From: Guptibacillus hwajinpoensis
GTDB taxonomy: Bacteria > Bacillota > Bacilli > Bacillales > Guptibacillaceae
Reading direction: 5' to 3'
NCBI RefSeq assembly: GCF_001039475.1
Contig: NZ_LELK01000001.1
Span: 593,466-657,465 of the forward strand
DNA: 64,000 nucleotides
In this document: positions 9,197 through 17,599 of the stretch, piece after piece
How the letters are laid out: each line of letters opens with the position of its first letter
Position numbering within the stretch: position 1 is the stretch's first letter
Made by a program: the position numbers and the translations under genes
The notes under the pieces: model-generated
What the model saw: the letters and a program-made list of their open reading frames with translations, nothing else
The model's database searches: none
What the model was told of the DNA's origin: nothing

Positions 9197-9519
9197 GAAT
9201 GCTTTCCTTCTAATAAGTCCTCTCTTACTGGACTAAAGGAATCTAAAAGACTACCATCTGAAAGTGCTTTAACACCATGAAGTGTATTTGGTGGGATATA
9301 AAGTGACTCTCCTTTTTCAATGATCGTATGAGCTGTGCCAATCGTGAATTCAAATTGCCCATCAAGACAATAGGAAATCTGTTCATGAGGATGCTGATGC
9401 TTATTTCCGATCGCTCCATTTTTGAAGCGAACTTCCATAATCATTAGATCTTCACCACTTGTTAAGATATTTCGTTTAACACCGTCTTCTACTGACTCCC
9501 AAACACCAATTTGTCCCAT
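9193..9519 (-). CDS. Cupin domain protein, KdgF-like (uronate ring opening)
   Basis: 108 residues, a single cupin. The metal motif HQHPHEQISYCLDGQFEF and the second motif ESLYIPPNTLHG match KdgF, which converts cyclic 4,5-unsaturated uronates to the open-chain keto form after lyase/GH88 action. The start at 9517-9519 is taken because AAAGGAG lies 8 bases upstream. The longer open frame upstream overlaps the GH88 gene and has no ribosome binding site. Sits between the GH88 and lyase genes, exactly where that step is needed. The downstream KduI/KduD and KDG enzymes are not in the window. Confidence 0.8.
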   Translation of the reverse strand: MGQIGVWESVEDGVKRNILTSGEDLMIMEVRFKNGAIGNKHQHPHEQISYCLDGQFEFTIGTAHTIIEKGESLYIPPNTLHGVKALSDGSLLDSFSPVREDLLEGKHS

Positions 9520-9538
9520 AATCGAACTCCTTTCCAGA

Positions 9539-10744
9539 TTACCAATATAAATTCCAGTCTTTCGAGAGACGAACAAGCGCTTCGAAATAATAATAATCGC
9601 CCCAAATACAACTTTCATCTACTCCGCGGTTACCACCTTTATAGTAAACGGCATGGCGCAACAATCCATTTTCATTTGAGTTTACATCAGTCGTGTAATG
9701 TTCAACTAGTGATTCTGTTGTGTTGTTGATAGCGTTCTCATAATAAGGTCTCTCTTCATCTGTAAGTGGTAAATGTTTAACTAATTCAAGTAGTCCACAG
9801 AGCGCGATAGCAGCTGATGAGCTATCTCTTTCTTCATTGCCATCTGTGAAAATTAAATCCCAATAACAAATATAGTCTTTAGGTAAACGATTTAAATAGT
9901 AATTTGTAAGTTTTTTAGTTAACGTAATTAAATTCCAGTCTTTCGTATAAGCATAACTTAGAGGGAAGCCGTATATTCCCCATGCTTGCCCGCGAGCCCA
10001 ACAAGAATCATCTGCATATCCCTGGTGTGTGTCACCATACAGTGGCTTCCCTGATTCTGGATCCATATAATAAGTATGGTGCGTAGATGCATCTTCTCTC
10101 ACAAGGTATCGTGCTGCCTGTTGGATATGGCTTTCAGCTACGCTCTTATACTTCTGATCTCCAGTTTCTTCTGTAGCCCAATAGAGTAAAGGTAGATTCA
10201 TATTACAGTCAATAATCATCCTTCCCCGCTGTGACGGGTCTGTTAAGTCGCCCCATGCTTGAATGATACCTGCTTTTTCATGAAAGCGCGTCATGAGCAA
10301 GTCTGCTGCTTCAATAGCTACATTTTTGGCTTCTTCATTACCAGTTAATTTATAAGCACTAACACATGAAAGCGTGTAGAGAAATCCGAGATCATGGTGA
10401 TTTACAGCAATTCGATTCTTTAAGCGCTGTTTGAAACTAGTTAGGTGTCCTTCAGCTACACTGCGGTATTTCTGATCTCCAGTTACTTCATAAGCGAGCC
10501 ATAACATTCCGGTCCAGAAACTCGTTGTCCATTCATTGTTCTCAATGGACGGGTACACCCCACCTTGGCTACTTGAATCAGGAAAACGGTCAGTAAAAGT
10601 TTCAAGATTTTGATCAATTTTCTGAAGAACATGGTGAATCGCTTGATCGACGTACGCGCGGTTTATCGTAGACTGTTTTTGATAGCGATCTTTTAGTCGA
10701 ATGCCTTCATCTAGTACACTTTGTGTATTTGTTTTAAACTTCAT
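9539..10744 (-). CDS. GH88 unsaturated glucuronyl/rhamnogalacturonyl hydrolase
   Basis: 401 residues of an (alpha/alpha)6-barrel. GH88 enzymes remove the 4,5-unsaturated uronic acid from lyase products by hydrating the double bond. HHDLGF (D118) and RMIIDCNMNLPLLYWA (D179) align with the two acidic catalytic residues of Bacillus sp. GL1 UGL (D88, D149 as I recall); the spacing of 61 is the same. No signal peptide. The start at 10742-10744 follows GGAGGTGCAA; an ATG four codons upstream is part of that site. The start overlaps the end of the ROK kinase gene by 11 bases. Confidence 0.9.
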   Translation of the reverse strand: MKFKTNTQSVLDEGIRLKDRYQKQSTINRAYVDQAIHHVLQKIDQNLETFTDRFPDSSSQGGVYPSIENNEWTTSFWTGMLWLAYEVTGDQKYRSVAEGHLTSFKQRLKNRIAVNHHDLGFLYTLSCVSAYKLTGNEEAKNVAIEAADLLMTRFHEKAGIIQAWGDLTDPSQRGRMIIDCNMNLPLLYWATEETGDQKYKSVAESHIQQAARYLVREDASTHHTYYMDPESGKPLYGDTHQGYADDSCWARGQAWGIYGFPLSYAYTKDWNLITLTKKLTNYYLNRLPKDYICYWDLIFTDGNEERDSSSAAIALCGLLELVKHLPLTDEERPYYENAINNTTESLVEHYTTDVNSNENGLLRHAVYYKGGNRGVDESCIWGDYYYFEALVRLSKDWNLYW

Positions 10745-11675
10745 TTGCACCTCCATTAGATGAGTTGTGAAGTCTTAAACCGGCTCCCACAAGTCCTGAG
10801 TCTCCTTTCAATTGACTAACAGATAATCGATGAACGGCACTGCTTTGTTCAGTAATCAGGAGAGGTTTTAGTGTCGCTTTAATATGGTCTATTAACACTG
10901 GATTATGATTAATGACCCCACCACCTAGAACAATTTGGTGAGGGTCGAGCATGCAAATCATGCCATGAATCCCTTTACTAATATCATTTAAAACTTCAGT
11001 CATGACATGACAGGCGTATTTCTCCCCATGAAAGTAATCTCTCAAGACTGTAGCTGTGGTAATTCGTTCAGTCTCTTTCATTTGAAGTCTTGCTCTTTTT
11101 GTTGCTGCCTTTGATTGAATAGCTGGACCGGATGCTACATTTTCAAGAGTAACCACTGGATTTTCTTTCGAAGCACTTGTCAACATTAAGCCTACTTCGC
11201 CTGCAAAACCAGCACCACGTAAAATGGCTCCATTGTGAAGAATGCAACATGAAATCCCTGTACTAATAGTTAAATAAGCAAACGTTTCATTTTTTTTACA
11301 TCCTCTTTGATACCATTCCGCAAATGCTGCCATATGAACATCATTATCAAGGATGACAGACATAGTAGGATAAAGTTCTTCCAATTTTGGACCAATTGGA
11401 AAATGAGACCAAGGTAGATTGTTTTGATAGATGGCTATTCCTTTTTCAATATCAACTTTTCCAGGGACACCAATACCGATACCAAGTAGGTTTTCTGGTT
11501 TGTAACCAGACTCTTTTAATACTTGATCAATACAGTTCTTTAATTGCTGAAACACCTTGTCTTTATCCGTTGTTACACTTGGGACTTCTTTTCGAAATAG
11601 CACGCGCCCATCTTTTGTAATGAGCGCAGCTGCAATTTTGGTTCCCCCTACATCAATACCGAGTGAAAGATTCAT
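10734..11675 (-). CDS. ROK family sugar kinase lacking the zinc-finger motif
   Basis: 313 residues. ATP-binding motif DVGGTK (8-13), GIGVPG (67-72) and catalytic ND (111-112, LDNDVHMAAFAEW) are intact. The usual zinc-binding GHxxC...CxCGxxGC segment is absent: AGEVGL (158-163) replaces AGEIGH and no cysteines follow before ENVASG (179-183). By context it may phosphorylate N-acetylgalactosamine or another released sugar at O6, feeding the AgaS-like isomerase. A regulatory ROK is unlikely because no helix-turn-helix precedes the kinase. RBS CAGGAGG, 15 bases after the SIS stop. Confidence 0.82.
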   Translation of the reverse strand: MNLSLGIDVGGTKIAAALITKDGRVLFRKEVPSVTTDKDKVFQQLKNCIDQVLKESGYKPENLLGIGIGVPGKVDIEKGIAIYQNNLPWSHFPIGPKLEELYPTMSVILDNDVHMAAFAEWYQRGCKKNETFAYLTISTGISCCILHNGAILRGAGFAGEVGLMLTSASKENPVVTLENVASGPAIQSKAATKRARLQMKETERITTATVLRDYFHGEKYACHVMTEVLNDISKGIHGMICMLDPHQIVLGGGVINHNPVLIDHIKATLKPLLITEQSSAVHRLSVSQLKGDSGLVGAGLRLHNSSNGGANEV

Positions 11676-11690
11676 GTTGGCCTCCTGTTA

Positions 11691-12722
11691 TTAAGGCAGA
11701 GATATTTTCACGACTTGATTAAGATTACGAGGTTGATCTGGGTTTAAGCCAAGTTTGATTGACTGATAATAAGCTAGAAGCTGAAAGTAAGGAATATAGA
11801 GTGTCGCTCTCGCTTCATCTGATAAATTACTTCCTATATTAATCACATGATCAGCCGTTAAATCTGTCGCAAGATCTCCAATCACAATCGTTTTTCCACC
11901 GTTATTTTTTATATCATGAAGTAATGTGTGGTCGATCTCGCTCATTTTCGTTGTAGAAAACAGCACCACAACGGTTTCCTCATCCACAATAGAAATCGGA
12001 CCATGACGGAATTCAAGGTTCGAATAACTTTCGCATTCCGTTTGCGTCATTTCTTTGAGTTTCAGTGTACCTTCTTTGGCTAATCCATTATAAATACCTG
12101 CGCCTAAGAAGATAAACCGCTCCGCTTTTGCACCTTGAACTATATCCTTCATAACATGTGCATGACTCACATTCTCATTTAACAATTTAGGCACCTGTTT
12201 CAGTTCTTTTAATGCCTCAGTATTCTCCGCAAATCTTGCAGCATATAGTTGAATTGCATAAAGCATGTTAGTGAAGGATTGAGTCATGACAACGCTTTTT
12301 TCACTTATATGATCAAGACTAATTTGATCGTCAGCTAATTGTGCCATTTCAGCATCACTGTTGCATGTTACGGCTAGAGTGGATATATTCTCTCTATGCT
12401 TAATGGCTTTTAAAGCCGTAATAATTTCAGAAGTGGTTCCGGAGCGAGAGATACTTACTACTCTATATCGTTTATGGGGGGTGAATACCTGCTTTTCATG
12501 AAGAAAAATTTCTGAAGCCGGCACCGCGTTGGCTTGAATTCCAGTGATTTCTTGAAAGTATCTAGCAGCTGAAATTGCAATGTAGTAGGATGTGCCACAC
12601 CCTGTAAATAAATAATTGACTTCGATATTTTCCTTAGGAATATTCATATTGCTGACGATCTGATAGGTTTTTTCTGAAGCGTTTCCTTGAGACATGATTT
12701 CCTTCAACGTATACGTATCCAC
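11691..12722 (-). CDS. agaS: SIS-domain aminosugar-phosphate deaminase/isomerase, AgaS-like
   Basis: 343 residues with two SIS domains: FTGCGTSYYIAISAARYFQ with SISRSGTTSEI in the first (about 39-115), and GAGIYNGLAKEGTLKLKEMTQTECESYSNLEFRHGP in the second (about 210-250). It ends NPDQPRNLNQVVKI, the usual C-terminal signature. In GalNAc pathways AgaS converts galactosamine-6-phosphate to tagatose-6-phosphate. Adjacent tagatose-type kinase and aldolase genes favour this over a GlmS or FrlB-like role. Start is GTG, with GGAG 11 bases upstream, a wide spacing. Confidence 0.75.
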   Translation of the reverse strand: MDTYTLKEIMSQGNASEKTYQIVSNMNIPKENIEVNYLFTGCGTSYYIAISAARYFQEITGIQANAVPASEIFLHEKQVFTPHKRYRVVSISRSGTTSEIITALKAIKHRENISTLAVTCNSDAEMAQLADDQISLDHISEKSVVMTQSFTNMLYAIQLYAARFAENTEALKELKQVPKLLNENVSHAHVMKDIVQGAKAERFIFLGAGIYNGLAKEGTLKLKEMTQTECESYSNLEFRHGPISIVDEETVVVLFSTTKMSEIDHTLLHDIKNNGGKTIVIGDLATDLTADHVINIGSNLSDEARATLYIPYFQLLAYYQSIKLGLNPDQPRNLNQVVKISLP

Positions 12723-12737
12723 TAATTACATCACTCC

Positions 12738-13676
12738 TTATTTAGTAAATGAAAATTGATTTACACTCATTTGTTTTTCTAGCGAATTTAGATCTTCTAA
12801 GGAAAGGTCTCCTGCTTTTTCTTGCAGTGCATTGGCTGTGCCGGCAGCTGAGGCTCTTATTAATGATTTCTCAAAAGACTCTCCATCATAGAATCCAGAT
12901 ACTAATCCAGCAACAAAGGCATCGCCACTTCCTACAGGATTGACAACAGATAACTTAGGAATAGAAATTGTATAAATACAATTGTCATAAGCAGCCATCG
13001 CTCCATCGCTACCTCTAGAGACTGCCACAACGGAGACACCTGTATGGCTTAATTCTATTAAAGCATTCATGATTTCATCATCGGTTTGCAACGGACGATT
13101 GGTGATTTCACTTAGCTCATCAATATTTGGTTTTATCATAAAGGGCTTCGCTTTCAGAGCTTCCTTAAGCGGTTGTCCACTCGTATCAACAATTGCTCTT
13201 GGACCATTCTGCTGAACAAGTTCAATAAGTTCTTGATAAGCCGTCGTTAAAAGCCCCTTAGGTAAGCTCCCGGATAGAATGACATAAGTGCTTTTATTGG
13301 CCAATTCCAATAGTTTTCGTTTAAATCCGATCCATTCTCTTTCTAAAATGGTTGGACCTAACTCAAGAATTTCAGTTTGGTTTGTGTATTCATCAATGAT
13401 ATTAAGGCAAATACGTGATTCGCCTTCTATCATTGCAAAATCGGAATGAATTCCTTTTTCATCTGCTAACCGTTTAATGAGTTGACCATTTAAGCCCCCC
13501 AAAAAACCTGTCGATACTGTATTTATATTTAAAATTTTCAGTATTTTTGAGACATTAATACCCTTACCTCCAGGTTCGCTTATGATTCTTTTCGTTCGAT
13601 TTACTTTATTTATAGAAAAGCGATCCATATAGTACGTACGGTCAATCGCTGCATTTAACGTAACAGTAGTGATCAT
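12738..13676 (-). CDS. PfkB-family kinase, LacC/FruK type (probable tagatose-6-phosphate kinase)
   Basis: 312 residues of ribokinase fold. The N-terminal TLNAAIDRTYYMD, the GGKGINVS loop (36-43) and NPVGSGDAFVAG with catalytic D252 place it in the 1-phosphofructokinase/tagatose-6-phosphate kinase branch. By context it makes tagatose-1,6-bisphosphate for the aldolase encoded 4 bases upstream. Fructose-1-phosphate is the main alternative substrate, but no fructose PTS gene is nearby. There is no clear ribosome binding site before ATG 13676, suggesting coupling to aldolase translation. Confidence 0.82.
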   Translation of the reverse strand: MITTVTLNAAIDRTYYMDRFSINKVNRTKRIISEPGGKGINVSKILKILNINTVSTGFLGGLNGQLIKRLADEKGIHSDFAMIEGESRICLNIIDEYTNQTEILELGPTILEREWIGFKRKLLELANKSTYVILSGSLPKGLLTTAYQELIELVQQNGPRAIVDTSGQPLKEALKAKPFMIKPNIDELSEITNRPLQTDDEIMNALIELSHTGVSVVAVSRGSDGAMAAYDNCIYTISIPKLSVVNPVGSGDAFVAGLVSGFYDGESFEKSLIRASAAGTANALQEKAGDLSLEDLNSLEKQMSVNQFSFTK

Positions 13677-13680
13677 ATAC

Positions 13681-14538
13681 TTAAGCGTAAGTTTGCTGAC
13701 TTTGCAGCATTAAGATTTTTTTCTTAACAATTTCTTCAACAGCTTCTCGAGCAGGGACGAAATACTTTCTCGGATCATCTGTATGTGGATGATCATTCAA
13801 GTAATCTCGTAATCTAGCCACGAATTCAACCTTTAATTCAGTCGAGAAGTTCACTTTACTTACGCCATATTGAAGTGATTCACGAACTTTTTCTTCTGGT
13901 ACCCCAGAGGCGCCGTGCATAACAATTGGCCGTCCTGTCGATTCTGAAATTTTTCGTACAAGCTCAAAATTAAGCCTTGGTTCCTTTTTATATAAGCCAT
14001 GTGCTGTTCCAAAAGCAGGGGCAAACGAATCGATATCCGTTCGTGCGACAAAATCTTTTGCGAGGTCTGGATCTGTTAATTGAGCGTCCTGTTCGTCTAC
14101 ACTAAGATCGTCTTCAACCCCCCCAATGGTTCCGAGTTCAGCTTCTACGGGGACATTAACATAATGAGCAGCTTCCACAACCTTTTGGACGAGTGCTACG
14201 TTCTCTTCATATTGTAATTTTGATCCGTCAATCATGACTGACGTATAACCTGCCCGCAAACATTGTAGAACCGTTTTGAAACTATCACCGTGGTCTAAAT
14301 GCAATGCAATTGGAATCGAGGTTTTCTCAGCTACTGAATTCACCATATTTTTAATGTTTTCGATTCCCACATATTTAATTGTTCCTGGAGTCGTTTGAAA
14401 GATAACCGGTGTATCGATCTTCTCAGCACCTGAAATAACCGCTTTCATAATTTCTAGATTATGAACAGCAAAGGCCCCAATCGCATAATGATTTTTGTAC
14501 GCATCATCGAGTAACGGCTTACTAGAAACTAATGGCAT
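13681..14538 (-). CDS. Class II ketose-bisphosphate aldolase, GatY/KbaY-like
   Basis: 285 residues. Catalytic D82 and zinc ligands H83 (LHLDHGD), H180 (FGTAHGLY) and H208 (MHGASG) are present. Sequence GFAVHN-like GAFAVHNLEI at 21-30 is typical of tagatose- and fructose-bisphosphate aldolases. Splitting tagatose-1,6-bisphosphate into dihydroxyacetone phosphate and glyceraldehyde-3-phosphate would close the pathway. First gene of the eight-gene operon, behind a strong promoter and operator. Fructose-bisphosphate specificity cannot be excluded by sequence alone. Confidence 0.85.
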   Translation of the reverse strand: MPLVSSKPLLDDAYKNHYAIGAFAVHNLEIMKAVISGAEKIDTPVIFQTTPGTIKYVGIENIKNMVNSVAEKTSIPIALHLDHGDSFKTVLQCLRAGYTSVMIDGSKLQYEENVALVQKVVEAAHYVNVPVEAELGTIGGVEDDLSVDEQDAQLTDPDLAKDFVARTDIDSFAPAFGTAHGLYKKEPRLNFELVRKISESTGRPIVMHGASGVPEEKVRESLQYGVSKVNFSTELKVEFVARLRDYLNDHPHTDDPRKYFVPAREAVEEIVKKKILMLQSQQTYA

Positions 14539-14575
14539 TCAATCATCTCCTTATAAGTAGTTAGTTGAGTCGACG

Positions 14576-14589
14576 GGTTGTTGGGTCAA
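14576..14589. promoter_or_regulatory. Second copy of the operator-like 14-mer
   Basis: GGTTGTTGGGTCAA, identical to bases 14651-14664, lies 75 bp away between the promoter and the aldolase start. It lacks the CCT that completes the palindrome in the other copy. Probably a second binding site of the neighbouring GntR regulator. Confidence 0.5.
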
Positions 14590-14599
14590 GTTTAGTTGT

Positions 14600-14625
14600 A
14601 CCTGGATAATTTCACTTAACCAGGT
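14600..14625 (-). repeat. Inverted repeat in the aldolase operon leader
   Basis: ACCTGG (14600-14605) and CCAGGT (14620-14625) around 14 bases, lying just after the expected transcription start. It could be a 5' hairpin that stabilises the mRNA or a further operator. There is no U-tract, so it is not a terminator. Confidence 0.4.
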
Positions 14626-14635
14626 GTTTAATAGT

Positions 14636-14664
14636 ATTGTACTGTTATTAGGTTGTTGGGTCAA
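14636..14664 (-). promoter_or_regulatory. Sigma-A promoter of the aldolase-GH123 operon
   Basis: On the minus strand TTGACC (-35, 14659-14664) and TACAAT (-10, 14636-14641) are separated by exactly 17 bases. The -35 box lies inside the palindromic operator, consistent with repression. Confidence 0.75.
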
Positions 14665-14667
14665 CCT
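14650..14667. promoter_or_regulatory. Palindromic operator over the -35 box, probable GntR site
   Basis: AGGTTGACCCAACAACCT on the minus strand: 6-bp arms AGGTTG/CAACCT around 6 bases. It lies ten bases downstream of the regulator's stop codon and covers the -35 element of the aldolase operon. Confidence 0.6.
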
Positions 14668-14676
14668 GTTCTTTTA

Positions 14677-15408
14677 TTAAATTAACTCCGTGTAGAATCG
14701 ACAGCGATCTCCTCTAACGATAGAATGGCAAAATTCCACAGGTTTTCCATTTCGTTCATATGCTGTTCTTTCCAACAATAAAGCGGGATAACCTTCTTTT
14801 ACTTGAAGATATTCACTTTCATAATCTCTTATGAGAACAGGCTCAAACACCTCTTTTGCTTTTGTAACAATAATTCCGAAATCACTTTCCATAACATCAT
14901 ATAAAGAAGTATTCTTTACATTCTCTTGCTCAATACCGCGTACAAGGTACTCTGGTATATAGGATGTTTCAAGTATAACTGGCTCGTCATTTGCACAGCG
15001 CAACCTCTTTAATTCTATAAGAGCATCACCCTCATCGATCATTAATTTATTTGCAATTCGGGATGTAGCAGTCGATTCAATCATATGCAAAATAATATCT
15101 GTTGGTGCCATACCCATTTCTTTCATCACTTTACTAAAGCTATAGAAACCCATTAATGGTTGCTCAAGTTTTGGTTGCGACACAAAAGTTCCTTTTCCTT
15201 GAATTCGATTTAGGACACCAAGTTGGACGAGGTCTTCGATCGCTTTTTTCGCCGTATTTCGGCTAATATGATAATTATATCTTAACTCGTTTTCTGATGG
15301 GATTTTATCGCCAGGAGCCCAGTCACCGCGTTCAATATTCTCCTTTATTATCTCCTTTAATTGGTGATACAGTGGAATAACGCTATGTTGATCTAATTCT
15401 CTTTTCAT
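14677..15408 (-). CDS. GntR/HutC family regulator with UTRA domain
   Basis: About 243 residues. The N-terminal winged helix (YHQLKEIIKENIERGDWAPGDKIPSENELRYNYHISRNTAKKAIEDL) is followed by GKGTFV and a UTRA effector domain, where sugar phosphates bind. AgaR2- and NagR-type members repress aminosugar genes. Located directly upstream of the aldolase operon and likely its repressor, released by a phosphorylated aminosugar. Start placed at 15408 because GGGGG lies 5 bases upstream; ATG 15441 has no ribosome binding site. Confidence 0.88.
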   Translation of the reverse strand: MKRELDQHSVIPLYHQLKEIIKENIERGDWAPGDKIPSENELRYNYHISRNTAKKAIEDLVQLGVLNRIQGKGTFVSQPKLEQPLMGFYSFSKVMKEMGMAPTDIILHMIESTATSRIANKLMIDEGDALIELKRLRCANDEPVILETSYIPEYLVRGIEQENVKNTSLYDVMESDFGIIVTKAKEVFEPVLIRDYESEYLQVKEGYPALLLERTAYERNGKPVEFCHSIVRGDRCRFYTELI

Positions 15409-15467
15409 CATATCCCCCATTTTTCTTGTGTTTGGTTGCATGTAATTTCATTCCATTATTAACATCC

Positions 15468-15479
15468 AGATGATCATCT
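15468..15479. promoter_or_regulatory. 12-bp palindrome upstream of the GntR gene
   Basis: AGATGATCATCT, a perfect palindrome about 60 bp before the gntR start. It does not resemble the operator at 14650, so its use is unknown. Confidence 0.25.
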
Positions 15480-15615
15480 TAAAGATATTGATTGGATTTT
15501 TCTTTATTCTATCATATTAATTTAGCTAGAGGGTAAAGTCGAAGCTCGACTCTCCCCTCTTTAGTGTTCATTCTATTAACGAAGTAACGAATTCAAAAAT
15601 AGAACATTCTAACGC

Positions 15616-15649
15616 AAAACACCTGCCATCCATGTGTGGCAGGTGTTTT
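15616..15649 (-). terminator. Terminator after the LldP-type permease gene
   Basis: AAAACACCTGCCA / TGGCAGGTGTTTT, perfect 13-bp arms with an 8-base loop, 8 bases after the permease stop codon. Confidence 0.85.
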
Positions 15650-15656
15650 TCATTCG

Positions 15657-17444
15657 TTATTTAACAGATCTATAAGGATTTCGATCCATTTCAATGACAG
15701 ACGAGCGTGAACGATTTGATGCAATGATGTAAATAGCTGCTAACGCAATCAATGAAGCGATGATTGTCCCTAGATTGAAAAAGCCTTTTTCAGAAGTCCA
15801 TACGATAGAATAACCAAGTGCGCCAGCCATTGTTGCATAATAAACAAAAGGAATAAGCGTCTTTCTAATAACCTCTCCTTCCTTTCCAACTAGTCCAACA
15901 ACTGCTGATGCAGCTACTACATTATGAACGCAAATCATGTTTCCGGCTGCTCCGCCTACGGCTTGAAGGGCAACAATCCACGAAGCATCTACGCCAATCT
16001 GAGAACCTACGTCATATTGAAACAAGGAAAACATCATATTGCTTACGGTGTTACTTCCTGCAATAAATGCACCGATCCCACCTATAAAGGATGAAAATAA
16101 TGGCCAAAAGTCACCGGTTAAGGCTGCTACACCGTTCGCAAGTTCAATCGGCATTTTATCAAATCCAGCTGCTCCTCCGCTAGAGTTCAAAAACACTTGA
16201 ACCATAGGAACGGTAAAAACAAGAGCTGTTGAAGCTGCAATCATTGTTTTGCCTGAGTGTTTCCATGCTCTTACATAAGCTTTTCCATTCATTTGATGGA
16301 TAACGAAGGTGATAAGTGAAACGAGAATGAAAATGGTCCCTGGTAAATAAAGCGGCTGAAAACTAGAAGAGATTTCTGTACCAAAGATATTTGGAATGGA
16401 GACAGTCCAAGCTTGAAACCAATCTATTAATGGTAGCGCTTTTAATCTTGTTGCTACGAGAAGCAATCCCACAAGGATATAAGGAAGCCATGCGCGAATC
16501 ATCGACATATGCCCACTTTTATGTGCAATGTCTTTTATCTCAATCGTTCCAGTCCAGGCTGGGTCCCAATTTTCTTTATCGTCAAAATCCCATTGTTCCT
16601 CAGGACGAGGCATAAGAAATCCTTTTTTCGCAGCGGTTACTACAATCGAGAGTCCAACTAATCCTCCAATCATTGAAGGGAATTCTGGTCCAAGGACATT
16701 AGCAACAATAACGTATGGAATCGTCATTGCGAAAGCTGCAAACAATGCAAACTTCCAAACTTTAATCCCCTCACTGAATGATTTGTTCTTACCAAAAAAT
16801 CGAGTCATAAGGGCAACGACAAATAAAGGGATGAGTGTGCCAACGATGGCGTGTAAAATAGCAACACGTCCGCCAACCATTGTTACGAGTGCTAGAAAGT
16901 TATTTGTGATGCTTGAGTCTGCAGCTAATCCTGTTTGTACACCTACTAGAATAGGAGTCCCTACTGCACCAAATGATACGGGTGTACTTTGAATGACCAT
17001 ACCAGCGATGACTGCCGCCATTGCAGGAAAACCAAGGCCAACAAGAAGTGGAACGGCTACAGCAGCTGGTGTTCCAAAACCTGCTGATCCTTCAATGAAA
17101 GAACCAAACAGCCAGGCAATAATGATCACTTGTATTCGGCGGTCTGGAGAGATCCCTATAAATTCTTCTCTAATTGTTTTGATACCCCCACTTTCTTGAA
17201 GGGTATTAAGTAGCAGAATTGCCCCGAATATTATGTAGAGTAAGGTTGCTGCAACCACTAACCCATTTACTGATGCGGCAGCAACAGTAGCACCGGGAAC
17301 TTTCCAAACAAACAGCGCAAGAACAACGGCAACGATGTAAGATACCGGCATAGCCTTACTCGCTGGCCATCTTAACCCTACTAGAAAAATTCCAACAGCA
17401 GCAATTGGCAGTAACGAAAGAATCGATAATAACCCTGTGCTCAT
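15657..17444 (-). CDS. lldP: L-lactate/glycolate permease, LctP family
   Basis: 595 residues, almost wholly hydrophobic, with about 13 or 14 membrane segments. Family blocks such as [28 protein letters not shown] and [18 protein letters not shown] are clear. LctP permeases import lactate, and the GlcA branch imports glycolate with the same fold. Position at the end of a glycolate-oxidase operon suggests glycolate, lactate or both. It follows a weak terminator-like hairpin, so it may be transcribed partly on its own. The start has a GGAGGATGA ribosome binding site. Confidence 0.9.
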   Translation of the reverse strand: MSTGLLSILSLLPIAAVGIFLVGLRWPASKAMPVSYIVAVVLALFVWKVPGATVAAASVNGLVVAATLLYIIFGAILLLNTLQESGGIKTIREEFIGISPDRRIQVIIIAWLFGSFIEGSAGFGTPAAVAVPLLVGLGFPAMAAVIAGMVIQSTPVSFGAVGTPILVGVQTGLAADSSITNNFLALVTMVGGRVAILHAIVGTLIPLFVVALMTRFFGKNKSFSEGIKVWKFALFAAFAMTIPYVIVANVLGPEFPSMIGGLVGLSIVVTAAKKGFLMPRPEEQWDFDDKENWDPAWTGTIEIKDIAHKSGHMSMIRAWLPYILVGLLLVATRLKALPLIDWFQAWTVSIPNIFGTEISSSFQPLYLPGTIFILVSLITFVIHQMNGKAYVRAWKHSGKTMIAASTALVFTVPMVQVFLNSSGGAAGFDKMPIELANGVAALTGDFWPLFSSFIGGIGAFIAGSNTVSNMMFSLFQYDVGSQIGVDASWIVALQAVGGAAGNMICVHNVVAASAVVGLVGKEGEVIRKTLIPFVYYATMAGALGYSIVWTSEKGFFNLGTIIASLIALAAIYIIASNRSRSSVIEMDRNPYRSVK

Positions 17445-17571
17445 TGCTCATCCTCCAATAATGAAATTTTTTGGGTAATGAAGCGTGACATTCTTTCACT
17501 ATTCAGTTGCTGTCTTGTTTGTGGTATGTAATCTGTTCTGAAAAAGCTCGTTCCGCTTCTAAGTTAATAAA

Positions 17572-17587
17572 GGGGGAAAAGTCCCCC
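17572..17587 (-). terminator. Terminator or attenuator between FAH-family gene and permease gene
   Basis: Minus strand GGGGG-ACTTTT-CCCCC followed by TTTATT, 12 bases after the FAH-family stop. Short stem, so it may only reduce transcription into lldP. Confidence 0.55.
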
Positions 17588-17599
17588 GTGCTTCAGGAA

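Noticed and set aside
16528-16992. 154-codon plus-strand frame
   Set aside because: It lies inside the lactate permease gene on the opposite strand, has no family resemblance, and its composition is the mirror of a membrane protein.
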